A DNA stretch of 64,000 bases from Mycolicibacterium bacteremicum. GTDB lineage: Bacteria; Actinomycetota; Actinomycetes; Mycobacteriales; Mycobacteriaceae. The position numbers and the translations under genes are program-made. The stretch spans positions 1-64,000 of the forward strand of contig NZ_CALUAE010000014.1 of assembly GCF_943913955.1 (NCBI RefSeq), given 5' to 3'. Positions 16,393 to 24,544 of this stretch are shown one piece after another; the first letter of the stretch is position 1, and each line of letters starts with the position of its first letter. The notes under the pieces are model-generated. The model saw only the letters and a program-made list of their open reading frames with translations. It was not told where the DNA came from and ran no database searches.

Positions 16393-17103
16393 GTGCGAGT
16401 GACGTTGCTGAGTGGAGCGGGCATGTCCGCCGAGAGCGGGGTGCCGACGTTTCGCGACGTCGAGACCGGTTTGTGGGCGCACGTCGATCCCTATGAGATC
16501 TCCAGCAGCGACGGCTGGCAGCGCCATCCCGAACGGGTCTGGGCCTGGTATCTGTGGCGGCATTACATGATGGGCGCCGTCGACCCGAATGCCGGGCACC
16601 TGGCGGTGGCCGCCTGGGAGGACTACGCCGAGGTCCACGTCGTCACCCAGAACGTGGACAACCTGCACGAGCGGGCGGGCAGCACCCGGGTCCACCACCT
16701 GCACGGCAGCCTCTTCGAATTCCGTTGCGACCGTTGCGGTTCGCCGTTCACCGGCGAGCTGCCCGCGATGCCCGAGCCGGTCGAGGTCGTCGAACCGCCG
16801 CGCTGCGCGTGCGGCGGGCTGATCCGCCCGAACGTGGTGTGGTTCGGTGAGGGCCTGCCCGACGACGCCTGGGACAGCTCGGTGGAGGCGGTCGCCAAGG
16901 CCGATGTGGTGATCGTGGTGGGCACGTCCTCGGTGGTGTACCCGGCCGCCGGGCTACCCGAGGCCGCGGTGGCCAACGGGATCCCGGTCATCGAGGTCAA
17001 TCCGCAGCCCACCCCGCTGTCCGCCGCGTGCACCGCGGTGGTGCGCGAGACCTCGGCGACGGCCTTGCCCACCCTGCTGCAGCGGTTGCCCGAGCTCATC
17101 TGA
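16393..17103 (+). CDS. cobB: NAD-dependent protein deacylase, class III-type sirtuin
   Basis: 236 residues, near-identical in layout to M. tuberculosis Rv1151c as recalled. NAD-binding GAGMSAESGVPTFRD (8-22), TQNVDNLHERAG, and the catalytic His in HLHGSLFEF. Four zinc cysteines (CDRCG and CACGG). Y53 and R56 (WYLWR) form the Y-x-x-R pair that reads the carboxylate of succinyl or malonyl lysine in class III sirtuins. It removes acyl groups from lysines, for example on acyl-CoA synthetases. A GntR regulator is divergent. Confidence 0.92.
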   Translation: MRVTLLSGAGMSAESGVPTFRDVETGLWAHVDPYEISSSDGWQRHPERVWAWYLWRHYMMGAVDPNAGHLAVAAWEDYAEVHVVTQNVDNLHERAGSTRVHHLHGSLFEFRCDRCGSPFTGELPAMPEPVEVVEPPRCACGGLIRPNVVWFGEGLPDDAWDSSVEAVAKADVVIVVGTSSVVYPAAGLPEAAVANGIPVIEVNPQPTPLSAACTAVVRETSATALPTLLQRLPELI

Positions 17104-17113
17104 GCCCGCGACG

Positions 17114-17743
17114 CTAGGAGCGTACGGCCCGCCCGATCGCGATCTCCGACACCGGGGCCGGCACCCACGCCGGGAAGGTCTGTTCGCGCCGGGATCCGGC
17201 GACGGTGAAGCCGGCACCGGCGATCGTGGTCTCGGTGTGGCGGTGGGTGTGGCAGTTGCCGAGCAGCCGGGGCCAGAGCGTGGCATCGGCGACCCGCTGC
17301 AGCGCGGCCCGGCCACCGGTGCCGGCCACGTGTTCCAGGTAGCGCAACTGTCCGCCCGGCTTGAGTAACGAATGCAGTTGCCGCAGAACGGCGTCCGGAT
17401 GATCCACCGAGCAGAGCACCAGCGAGCACACCACCGCATCGAACTCGGCACCGGCGGCGAACTCCTCGATCGCGGCGGTGCTGACGACCACCGGTACCGG
17501 CGCCGTCACCGCGGCCGCGCGGGCCACCTCGGCAAGCCGGCGCTCCGGTTCCAGGGCGACGACCTCGGTGACCCCGCCCGGATAGTGCGCGAAGTTGGTG
17601 CCGGTGCCCGCGCCGACCTCCAGGACCCGACCGGTCAGGCCGGCCAGGTTCTCGGCACGTAACCGCCGCAACGGTTCGGGCTCGTGCCCACTGAGCACCG
17701 TCCAGAGCCGGGCGAAGAACGGATTGTCGACCAGATCGGTCAT
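17114..17743 (-). CDS. Class I SAM-dependent methyltransferase (Rv1147-like)
   Basis: 209 residues. Motif I is VLEVGAGTGTNFAHY (about 40-54), an acidic residue follows at ALEPERRL, and motif IV/V is FDAVVCSLVLCSVDHPDAVL, then LLKPGGQLRYLEHV: a UbiE/methyltransferase_11 arrangement. The acceptor is probably lipid or quinone-like, but nothing proves it. The ATG overlaps the stop of the upstream TetR gene by 4 nt, so it is the third gene of an mmpL-tetR-methyltransferase operon. Confidence 0.85.
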   Translation of the reverse strand: MTDLVDNPFFARLWTVLSGHEPEPLRRLRAENLAGLTGRVLEVGAGTGTNFAHYPGGVTEVVALEPERRLAEVARAAAVTAPVPVVVSTAAIEEFAAGAEFDAVVCSLVLCSVDHPDAVLRQLHSLLKPGGQLRYLEHVAGTGGRAALQRVADATLWPRLLGNCHTHRHTETTIAGAGFTVAGSRREQTFPAWVPAPVSEIAIGRAVRS

Positions 17744-18420
17744 GACCTCAGCGTCTCCAGCCTCGCGATGGTTTCTTCGGGAGTGGCGTCGGCGCCCACG
17801 ATGCCATAGACGATGCGCCCGCAACAGACGGCGCTGAGCACCCGGTCGGCGAACTCCTCGACATCGCCCCACGGCAGGTACGGCTTGGCGATCAGCAGCG
17901 CGGCGACACCGTGTACCGCCGTCCACAACTCCAGCGCCGCCGTCGTCGAATCCCCCTGCGGGTACACCCCTTCGGCCATCAGCGCCTCCACCGAGGTGCG
18001 CATGTGCACGAATGCCGAGCTGGCCAGCGTCACGTCGACATCGCTGCCCGGGCTGCCTTCGGCCATGGTCGCGATGCGGTACAGCTCGGGGGTCCGGCGG
18101 GCGAACCGCACATAGGCCAGCCCCTGGGCGCGCAGCACCTCGATGGTGGAGGTCTTGTCCGCCGCGACGCGTTGCATCTCCTCGTCGAGCTTCTCGAAGT
18201 ACCGCGCGCAGACGGCGTCGAGCAGGGCATCCTTATCGGCGAAGTGCAGGTAGATCGACGGCGAGGTGACCCCGACGCGCTGGGCGACGGCACGGATGGA
18301 CACCGCCTTGGCATGCCCGGTCTCCAGCAGCAGTTCGGTGGTGGCGTCCAGGATCTCCTCGCGCAGCTGATCACCGGACCCGCGGGCGGCGCGGCGTCGT
18401 CTCAGTCGGGGGGCGGACAC
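17740..18420 (-). CDS. TetR family regulator of the mmpL13 operon
   Basis: 226 residues from a GTG 1 nt after the mmpL13 stop. HTH at about 20-65 (REEILDATTELLLETGHAKAVSIRAVAQRVGVTSPSIYLHFADKDALLDAV). The C-terminal ligand domain contains TAVHGVAALLIAKPYLPW and resembles the TetR_C WHG-type. It is translationally linked to both neighbours. It most likely represses the operon by binding the 25-bp palindrome at 20692-20716, in front of mmpL13 (inference). Confidence 0.88.
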   Translation of the reverse strand: MSAPRLRRRRAARGSGDQLREEILDATTELLLETGHAKAVSIRAVAQRVGVTSPSIYLHFADKDALLDAVCARYFEKLDEEMQRVAADKTSTIEVLRAQGLAYVRFARRTPELYRIATMAEGSPGSDVDVTLASSAFVHMRTSVEALMAEGVYPQGDSTTAALELWTAVHGVAALLIAKPYLPWGDVEEFADRVLSAVCCGRIVYGIVGADATPEETIARLETLRS

Positions 18421-18421
18421 G

Positions 18422-20671
18422 CTAACCAGTGTCCGCCACCGACGCCGAGACCGTCCGTGCAGGCTCGGGCTCGCCGGATTCGCTGATGCCGATCCGCTCG
18501 TGCAGGCGGGCCAGCGGCCGCGGTGCCCACCAGTTCCAGCCGCCCAGCACATGCATGAAGGCCGGCACCAGCACCATTCGCACCAGCGTCGCGTCCACCA
18601 GCACCGCCAGGGTGAGTCCGACACCGAACATCCGCATGAAGGACACCTCGGCGGCGATCAGTGCGGCGAACGAGATCGACATGACCAGTGCCGCCGCGGT
18701 GATGACCCGCCCGGTGCGGGCCAGGCCGAGCGCGACGGCCTCGTCGTTCTGGTGCCGTGCCGGGCCCTGCCCGCGCAGTGCCAGCCAGTTCTCCCGGATT
18801 CGGGCCAGCAGGAACACCTCGTAGTCCATCGACAACCCGAAGGCGATGCAGAACAACAGCACGGGCATATTGGCGACCAGGGTCCCGGTGGGCGTCGTCC
18901 CCAGCGCCGAGAGATGGCCGTCCTGGAAGATCCACACCAGCGCCCCGAACGCCGCCGTGAGCGAAAGGATGTTCAGCACAATCGCTTTGAGCGGGAGCAC
19001 GATGCTGCCGGTCATCAGGAACAGCAGTCCGAAGGTGATCACCGCGATCAGGCCCAGCACCCAGGGCAGTCGGTCGGTGATCGCGGTGACGCTGTCGCGG
19101 TTGATCTGTGCGATTCCGGCCAGCTGCACCGAGCGATCGCCCGGCCCGGCGACGGCGTGCAGGGCGTCGAGTTGCCGCTCGGAGGCATCGGAGAACAGCG
19201 GCGCCGTGCTGGCGACGGTGAGGAAGGCGCTGCCCTCGGCGCTGCCGGTGGCCGCCACCGGTGGCCCGGTCTTGCGGCCGTCGACGAAGGCGCCGGTGGG
19301 GCCGGAGACCGCGGACACATCCGGTACCCGGGACAGTTCGGCGGCGTAGCGCTCGATCTCGGCGGGGGTCAGCCCGTCGGCGTCGGGGATGACCGCGGTG
19401 ACCGCGGTGGCCGAGTTGTCGACGAAGTCGTCGCGCAGTTGATCGCCGACCTGATGCGCCGACGCCGAGGCCGGCAGCACCCGGTCGTCCGGGAACCCCC
19501 ACCTGACGCCCAGGAACGGCGCACCGAGCACCAGCAGCAGGACCACCACGGCCAGTCCGAGCGGCAGCGCGCGGCGCATCACGGCGTGCGTCCAGCGGTA
19601 CCAGAACTGTTGCGCGACGGGCTTGGGCGCGCGGTGGCGGCGGAACACGTTGAGCGCGTCCAGCCGGTCGCCGAGCAGCCAGATGGCCGCCGGCGTGACG
19701 ATGATGGCCGCGACGGCGGCGAACGCGACGGTGGCCACCCCGGCGTAGGCGAAGGATTTCAGGAAGTACATCGGGAACAGCAGCATCGCGGCCATCGACA
19801 ACGCGACCGTCGTCGCCGAGAACACCACGGTGCGGCCGGCGGTGGCCATGGTGCGGGTCAACGCGCGGTCCCGGGGCACGCCGTCGGCGAGTTCGTCGCG
19901 GTACCGGCTGATGATCAGCAGGGTGTAGTCGATGGCCAGCGCCAATCCCATCGCGATGGACAGGTTCAGCGCGAAGATCGACACATCGGTGGCGAAGGTG
20001 ATGAGCCGCAGCACCGACATCGAGCCGACGATGGCGAAGACCCCGACCAGCATCGGCAGCGCGGCGGCCACCAGCCCGCCGAACACCCACACCAGCACCA
20101 GGAAGCTCAGCGGGATGGCGATGGCCTCCATGCGCAGCAGGTCGCGCTCGGTCTGCGCGTTGATCTGTGCGTAGACCATCGCGGTGCCGCCGGACCGCAC
20201 CGTCACCCCGGGACGGTCGTGGGCGAGTTCGTCGGAGAGTTCCGCGGCGTACTTCTGCGCGTCGTTCTCGCCGCCGGTGATGCCGGCGATGATCAGTCCG
20301 GCGCTGCGGTCCTTGCTGAGCAGTTCGGTCGCCGCACCGGGCGGGGCCGTCCATGCCGAGGTGACCTGGGCGACGTGCGGTGACCCGTTGAGCCGGTCGG
20401 CGATCTCGGTGGCGGCGGCAGTGGCGGCCGGACCCATGGCGCCCTCGGGCGAGCTGAGCGTGAAGAGCAGCTGCATGTCGCCCTGGTCGAATTTCTCGGT
20501 GAGCAGTGCGGTGGCCGCCGAGGATTCCGAGGTCGGATCCTGGAAACCGCCGGCCGACAGCGTCTTGGCGACGGGCACGCCGAAGATGGCGGCGGCCGCC
20601 AGCACCAGCCCTGCCAGGGCCAGTACCCGCCGTGGTGCGGCCATCGAGAGCCGGGCGACTCGGTTCAACAT
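18422..20671 (-). CDS. mmpL13: MmpL13-like RND family lipid transporter, undivided
   Basis: 749 residues. Twin MMPL halves: each has one N-terminal TM, a large external domain and a five-TM bundle (for example DVSIFALNLSIAMGLALAIDYTLLIISRYRDE and LLFCIAFGLSMDYEVFLLARIRENW, with the proton-relay Asp-Tyr pairs). In M. tuberculosis the counterpart is split into mmpL13a and mmpL13b (Rv1145/Rv1146, as recalled); here it is one open frame. It exports a lipid or hydrophobic compound using proton motive force. The ATG has a GGAGGGGATCACG leader. First gene of the operon. Confidence 0.88.
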   Translation of the reverse strand: MLNRVARLSMAAPRRVLALAGLVLAAAAIFGVPVAKTLSAGGFQDPTSESSAATALLTEKFDQGDMQLLFTLSSPEGAMGPAATAAATEIADRLNGSPHVAQVTSAWTAPPGAATELLSKDRSAGLIIAGITGGENDAQKYAAELSDELAHDRPGVTVRSGGTAMVYAQINAQTERDLLRMEAIAIPLSFLVLVWVFGGLVAAALPMLVGVFAIVGSMSVLRLITFATDVSIFALNLSIAMGLALAIDYTLLIISRYRDELADGVPRDRALTRTMATAGRTVVFSATTVALSMAAMLLFPMYFLKSFAYAGVATVAFAAVAAIIVTPAAIWLLGDRLDALNVFRRHRAPKPVAQQFWYRWTHAVMRRALPLGLAVVVLLLVLGAPFLGVRWGFPDDRVLPASASAHQVGDQLRDDFVDNSATAVTAVIPDADGLTPAEIERYAAELSRVPDVSAVSGPTGAFVDGRKTGPPVAATGSAEGSAFLTVASTAPLFSDASERQLDALHAVAGPGDRSVQLAGIAQINRDSVTAITDRLPWVLGLIAVITFGLLFLMTGSIVLPLKAIVLNILSLTAAFGALVWIFQDGHLSALGTTPTGTLVANMPVLLFCIAFGLSMDYEVFLLARIRENWLALRGQGPARHQNDEAVALGLARTGRVITAAALVMSISFAALIAAEVSFMRMFGVGLTLAVLVDATLVRMVLVPAFMHVLGGWNWWAPRPLARLHERIGISESGEPEPARTVSASVADTG

Positions 20672-20691
20672 CGTGATCCCCTCCGGTGTCG

Positions 20692-20716
20692 TATCGGCGT
20701 TAACTTAACAGCGATA
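20692..20716. promoter_or_regulatory. 25-bp palindrome, likely TetR operator
   Basis: Outer arms TATCG/CGATA and inner arms GTTAA/TTAAC are symmetrical around a single C at 20704; only two base pairs between the arms mismatch. It ends 21 bp before the mmpL13 start, covering the expected promoter. This size and symmetry are typical for TetR-family operators. Confidence 0.65.
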
Positions 20717-21174
20717 AGTCATGATCGGCAAGGCTCTTGGTATACGGCGTGGGCCGCCGTGAAGTTCAGCGGCCGGCGTTCGCGGCCTCGACGGTGCACA
20801 CCGATCGTTCGAGCAGCCGAATCCCCGATCTGGATGCAACCCTCGGCGGCGCACCGCCGGTATTCGCCGCGGGCGAGGTCGACGCCGGAGTCTCGGCCAC
20901 AGCAGTCCCACCAGTCACAGATGCAACTTGCGTCACACGCTCACAACCGCCCAGACCTACTCGTGAGTAAGAATTTGCTGAGATAGGCCATCGAACCGGC
21001 GGTCCCGGCAAACTTCGGAATCCGGTCCACCGGTGTCATGAGCACCTTGAATACGCAGTTCAGGGGCTATTTCCCGACCGCGGAAAATGGATGTTTGAAA
21101 CCTGCCAGCAGCGGCAACCTACCCGCCGGTAAGAATTGCCACGAAATTGCGAGCCGGACCTCAAAGAACCCTTA
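20717..21174. other. 458-bp stretch without a convincing gene
   Basis: Short open frames exist on both strands, but none has family likeness, a ribosome site or mycobacterial codon bias. G+C looks lower at 20930-21160 than in the surroundings. No tRNA, riboswitch or repeat was recognised. It must hold the promoter of the small gene at 21175, and could contain a small RNA. Confidence 0.4.
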
Positions 21175-21321
21175 ATGAGCGGCCATACGCTCAGTGTCAT
21201 GTGGATCGACGACACCAGTGCCGATGTCATCAAGGTTGATTTCGACGCCCTGTACCACGGGGACGTCCTGGTCGAGGGTGACACCTCCGAGCAGTTCCCA
21301 GATCTCGCTGAAGCTGTCTGA
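21175..21321 (+). CDS. Small acidic protein, unknown
   Basis: 48 residues if it begins at MSGHTLSVMWIDD; in-frame ATGs at 21136 and 21199 are alternatives. Third codon positions are strongly G/C, as in real genes here, and the product is acidic (VDFDALYHGDVLVEGDTSEQFPDLAEAV). No motif is recognised. Two strong hairpin terminators follow, which argues that something upstream is transcribed. Confidence 0.4.
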   Translation: MSGHTLSVMWIDDTSADVIKVDFDALYHGDVLVEGDTSEQFPDLAEAV

Positions 21322-21397
21322 GACAGCTGCATGACAGCGAGGCCCTGACGCGGCCCATACGGAGGCGTCGGGTTCTCCACGTTCTCTCGATACACCG

Positions 21398-21437
21398 CAC
21401 CGCCCGATCAGCCCTCCATGGGGCCGTCCGGGCGGTG
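21398..21437. terminator. Hairpin terminator 1 of a tandem pair
   Basis: Arms caccgcccg (21398-21406) and cgggcggtg (21429-21437) with an inner gccc/gggc pairing. It follows the small acidic gene. Confidence 0.6.
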
Positions 21438-21463
21438 TCGTGCTTCTGGACCAGGTGAGAAGA

Positions 21464-21511
21464 CAAGACCGCCCGGTCGAACCCTCTGCGGGGCTCGGCC
21501 GGGCGGTCTTG
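21464..21511. terminator. Hairpin terminator 2 of a tandem pair
   Basis: Perfect 13-bp arms caagaccgcccgg (21464-21476) and ccgggcggtcttg (21499-21511), then the T-rich run ttcgttc. It shares the accgcccg/cgggcggt core with terminator 1. Placed between convergent genes, it can work in both directions. Confidence 0.8.
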
Positions 21512-21529
21512 TTCGTTCGCGGCTGAACG

Positions 21530-22531
21530 CTAGGCCGTGACCTGCTCGGGCTCGTCCAGCTTGATCATGTCCCCCAACCGCGCCGCGATGATGTCCTCGG
21601 CCTCGTCGACGATGCGGCTGATCAGCTCGTCGCAGGTCGGGATGTCGTCGATCAGACCCATCACGGTGCCGACGGTCCAGATGCCGGCGTCGATGTCGCC
21701 GTCGTCGAACACCTTGCGGCCGCGCACACCGGCCACCAGATCCTTGACATCCTCGAACTGGCCGCCGTCCTTGAGGATCTGCACGACCTCGCGGGAGACC
21801 ACGTTGGAGGCGACCCGTGCGGTGTTGTGCAGGCTGCGGAAGATCAGCTCGGTACCGCGCTCATTGCCGTCGACGATCGCCTGCTTGACGTTGTCGTGGA
21901 TGCACGACTCCACGGTGCACATGAACCGCGTGCCCATGTTGATGCCATCGGCGCCCAGCGCCAAAGCCGCCACCAGACCACGCGCATCACCGAAACCACC
22001 CGAGGCGATCATCGGAATCTCGATCTCCTTGGCCGCAGCCGGGATCAGCACCAGGCCCGGCACATCGTCCTCACCGGGATGGCCCGCGCACTCGAAACCG
22101 TCGATGCTGATGCCGTCCACGCCGAGGGTCTGCGCCTTGACCGCATGGCGCACCGAGGTGCACTTGTGCAGCACCTTGATGCCGTTGTCGTGGAACATCG
22201 GCAGGTGCGGGCCGGGATTGGAGCCCGCGGTCTCCACGATCTTGATGCCGGAATCGACGATCACCTGGCGGTACTCGTCATACGGCGGCGGGTTGATCGA
22301 CGGCAGGATCGTCAGGTTCACCCCGAACGGCTTGTCGGTCAGCTCCCGGGTGCGGGCGATCTCGTTGGCCAGATCCGCCGGCGTCGGCTGGGTCAGCGCG
22401 GTGATGAAACCCAGACCGCCCGCATTGGCAACGGCGGCAACGAGTTCGGCGCGGCCGACCCACTGCATACCGCCCTGGGCGATCGGGTGCTCCACACCGA
22501 AGGCCTCGGTGAACTTGGTAACCAGTGCCAT
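21530..22531 (-). CDS. Nitronate monooxygenase family flavoprotein
   Basis: 333 residues. TIM-barrel FMN enzyme of the 2-nitropropane dioxygenase family: GVEHPIAQGGMQWVG (15-29), NAGGLGFITA, FGVNLTI, GFECAGHPGEDD with the His-containing loop, IPMIASGGFGDARGLVAALALGADGINMGTRFM. It may oxidise nitronates or act as an NAD(P)H-dependent flavin oxidoreductase such as an enoyl-CoA or quinone reductase; family names are loose. It lies 10 bp downstream of an SDR gene and in line with mcr, which suggests a role in branched acyl-CoA or sterol side-chain breakdown (inference). Confidence 0.85.
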   Translation of the reverse strand: MALVTKFTEAFGVEHPIAQGGMQWVGRAELVAAVANAGGLGFITALTQPTPADLANEIARTRELTDKPFGVNLTILPSINPPPYDEYRQVIVDSGIKIVETAGSNPGPHLPMFHDNGIKVLHKCTSVRHAVKAQTLGVDGISIDGFECAGHPGEDDVPGLVLIPAAAKEIEIPMIASGGFGDARGLVAALALGADGINMGTRFMCTVESCIHDNVKQAIVDGNERGTELIFRSLHNTARVASNVVSREVVQILKDGGQFEDVKDLVAGVRGRKVFDDGDIDAGIWTVGTVMGLIDDIPTCDELISRIVDEAEDIIAARLGDMIKLDEPEQVTA

Positions 22532-22541
22532 ATCAGTTCCT

Positions 22542-23309
22542 TTACCTGGGAGCCATACGGATCGCGCCGTCGAGGCGGATCGTCTCGCCGTTGAGCATCG
22601 GGTTCTCCACGATATGCACGGCCAGCGCGCCGTACTCGTCCGGGTCGCCGAGACGCGACGGGTGTGGCACCTGCGCGCCGAGGGACTTCTGCGCCTCCTC
22701 GGGCAGCGAGCCCAGCAGCGGGGTCTTGAACAGGCCCGGGGCGATGGTGTTGACCCGGATCAGGGTGCGCGAAAGATCCCGTGCGATCGGGATCGTCATA
22801 CCGACCACGCCACCCTTGGACGCCGAGTAGGCGGCCTGACCGATCTGGCCCTCGAAAGCCGCGACCGAGGCGGTGTTGATGATGACGCCGCGCTCCGCCG
22901 ACCCCTTGCCGTCCTCGAGCGGTTCCTGCTTGGCGATCCGCTCGGCGGCCAGCCGCAGCACGTTGAAGGTACCGATCAGGTTGACCTCGACGACCTTGCG
23001 GAAACCGTCCAGCGGGAACGGGCCTTCCTTGCCGAGGGTCTTGATGGCATTGCCGATACCGGCGCAGTTGACGTTGATGCGCACCGGGCCCAGCGACTCG
23101 GCCACATCGAGGGCCTTGCTGACGGCCTCCTCGTCGGTGACGTTTGCCGCGACGAACTTGGCCCGCTCGCCCAGCTCGGCGACGACCTCTTCACCCTTGA
23201 GGTCGATGACGACGACGGAGGCGCCGGCGTCGAGCAGCCGCTTGGTGGTGGCCAGGCCGAGGCCCGAGGCCCCGCCGGTGACTACCGCGACCGAATCCTT
23301 GATTTCCAC
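22542..23309 (-). CDS. SDR dehydrogenase, 3-hydroxyacyl-CoA type (Rv1144-like)
   Basis: 255 residues from a GTG with an AGGAG leader 9 nt upstream. TGGASGLGLAT cofactor motif (11-21), acidic D in VVVIDLKGE indicating NAD(H) preference, NCAGIGN, catalytic Ser in INTASVAAFEG, and YSASKGG with Tyr and Lys. The sequence resembles type 10 17-beta-HSD/2-methyl-3-hydroxybutyryl-CoA dehydrogenases (RLLDAGASVVVIDL, GQAAYSASKGGVVGMTIPIARDLS). It probably oxidises a 3-hydroxyacyl-CoA made by a crotonase. It sits between mcr and the nitronate monooxygenase-family gene. Confidence 0.87.
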   Translation of the reverse strand: MEIKDSVAVVTGGASGLGLATTKRLLDAGASVVVIDLKGEEVVAELGERAKFVAANVTDEEAVSKALDVAESLGPVRINVNCAGIGNAIKTLGKEGPFPLDGFRKVVEVNLIGTFNVLRLAAERIAKQEPLEDGKGSAERGVIINTASVAAFEGQIGQAAYSASKGGVVGMTIPIARDLSRTLIRVNTIAPGLFKTPLLGSLPEEAQKSLGAQVPHPSRLGDPDEYGALAVHIVENPMLNGETIRLDGAIRMAPR

Positions 23310-23347
23310 AGGTGGTACTCCTTGGTTGTTGTTGGGGTCTGCTGGGT

Positions 23348-24430
23348 TTAGGCCCAGTCCTTGAGGATGGCGTCGTTGTCGGCGCCCACCGGGGGCGGCG
23401 GCGTCGGCACGGCGGGCTCGCTGCGCGAGAACCGTGGGGCCGGCATCGGCTGCAGGCCGTGCTGGGTCTCGTAGAACGTGCCGCGGGCGGTGATGTGGTC
23501 TTCGTCGAGCACCTCGCCGAACGCCAATACCGGTGTCGCACAGGCATCCGAGCCCGCAAACACGGCCGTCCACTCGTCACGGGTCTTGGTCTTGAACACG
23601 TCGGTGAAGACCGTGCGCAGCTCCTCCCAGCGGCCGATGTCGTTCTGCCCGGGCAGGTTCGCCGGATCCAGACCCAGCTTGGAAAGGAGCTCGGCGTAGA
23701 ACTGCGGTTCGATCGCGCCGATCGCGAAGTACTTGCCGTCGGCGGTCTCGTAGGTGTCGTAGTACGGGGCGCCGGTATCGAGCATGTTGGTGCCGCGCTC
23801 GTCCGACCAGACGCCCTGGGCGCGGAACGCCCACATCATCTGGATCAGCACCGAGGACCCGTCGATCATCGCGGCGTCGACGACCTGCCCCTTGCCCGAG
23901 GTCTGCCGCTCCCACAGTGCCGACAGGATGCCGAGCAGCAGGAACATCGAGCCGCCACCGAAATCTCCGGCCAGGTTCAGCGGCGGCACCGGCCGCTCAC
24001 CCTTGCGGCCGATCGCGTGCAGCACGCCGTTGAGCGAGATGTAGTTGATGTCGTGCCCGGCCTGCAGGGCACGCGGCCCGTCCTGACCCCACCCGGTCAT
24101 CCGCGCGTAAACCAACTTCTCGTTGACCGCGGCGCAGTCCTGCGGGCCCAGCCCGAGGCGTTCGGTGACACCCGGCCGGAAGCCCTCGATCAGGACGTCG
24201 GCCTTGGCGACGAGGTCGAGCACGAACTGGCGTCCCTCGTCGGACTTCAGGTCGGCGGTCACCGAGCGCCGGTTGCGCAGCATCGCGTCCTTGATGGCGC
24301 CGTTGGTGGCCGTCGGCCGGTCGACGCGCACGACGTCGGCCCCCAGATCGCCCAGAATCATCGCCGCGTGCGGGCCGGGACCGATACCGGCCAGTTCGAC
24401 GACGCGCAATCCCTGCAGTGGTCCCGCCAT
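23348..24430 (-). CDS. mcr: Alpha-methylacyl-CoA racemase
   Basis: 360 residues, the exact length of M. tuberculosis MCR, with very high likeness throughout. The catalytic residues known from the MCR structure fall at the same numbers: H126 (AGHDINY), D156 (AGDFGGG) and E241 (AIEPQFY). It epimerises the 2-methyl group of branched acyl-CoAs such as pristanoyl-CoA or sterol side-chain acyl-CoAs, which is needed before beta-oxidation. It is divergent from an enoyl-CoA hydratase-family gene and upstream of the SDR gene. Confidence 0.95.
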   Translation of the reverse strand: MAGPLQGLRVVELAGIGPGPHAAMILGDLGADVVRVDRPTATNGAIKDAMLRNRRSVTADLKSDEGRQFVLDLVAKADVLIEGFRPGVTERLGLGPQDCAAVNEKLVYARMTGWGQDGPRALQAGHDINYISLNGVLHAIGRKGERPVPPLNLAGDFGGGSMFLLLGILSALWERQTSGKGQVVDAAMIDGSSVLIQMMWAFRAQGVWSDERGTNMLDTGAPYYDTYETADGKYFAIGAIEPQFYAELLSKLGLDPANLPGQNDIGRWEELRTVFTDVFKTKTRDEWTAVFAGSDACATPVLAFGEVLDEDHITARGTFYETQHGLQPMPAPRFSRSEPAVPTPPPPVGADNDAILKDWA

Positions 24431-24482
24431 GCCTACCGTCCTTCGTCGTTGAGTACTGAGTAGTTGACCGCCGACATAGCTT

Positions 24483-24498
24483 ACTTGTATAACCAAGT
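24483..24498. promoter_or_regulatory. Palindrome between mcr and the ech-type gene
   Basis: ACTTGtataacCAAGT, 5-bp arms with a 6-bp AT-rich spacer, in the 114-bp divergent gap. It could be an operator for both genes or a promoter element. The regulator is unknown. Confidence 0.4.
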
Positions 24499-24544
24499 CG
24501 ACCGGCCGCGGGCAACCCACCCCGCCAGACCTGAGGGCGTACCC

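Noticed and set aside
18500..20383. 627-codon plus-strand frame opposite mmpL13
   Set aside because: Low-complexity Arg/Gln/Gly-rich translation without family likeness; mmpL13 on the other strand is unambiguous.
20737..20970. 77-codon frame in the gap upstream of mmpL13
   Set aside because: No ribosome site, no codon bias, no conserved pattern; translation is Pro/Ala/Thr-rich by composition only.
21530..22531. Assignment of the nitronate monooxygenase-family protein as IpdC of the HIP pathway
   Set aside because: The N-terminal sequence and length differ from IpdC as remembered, ipdA/ipdB are not adjacent, and no KstR2-type box was seen nearby.
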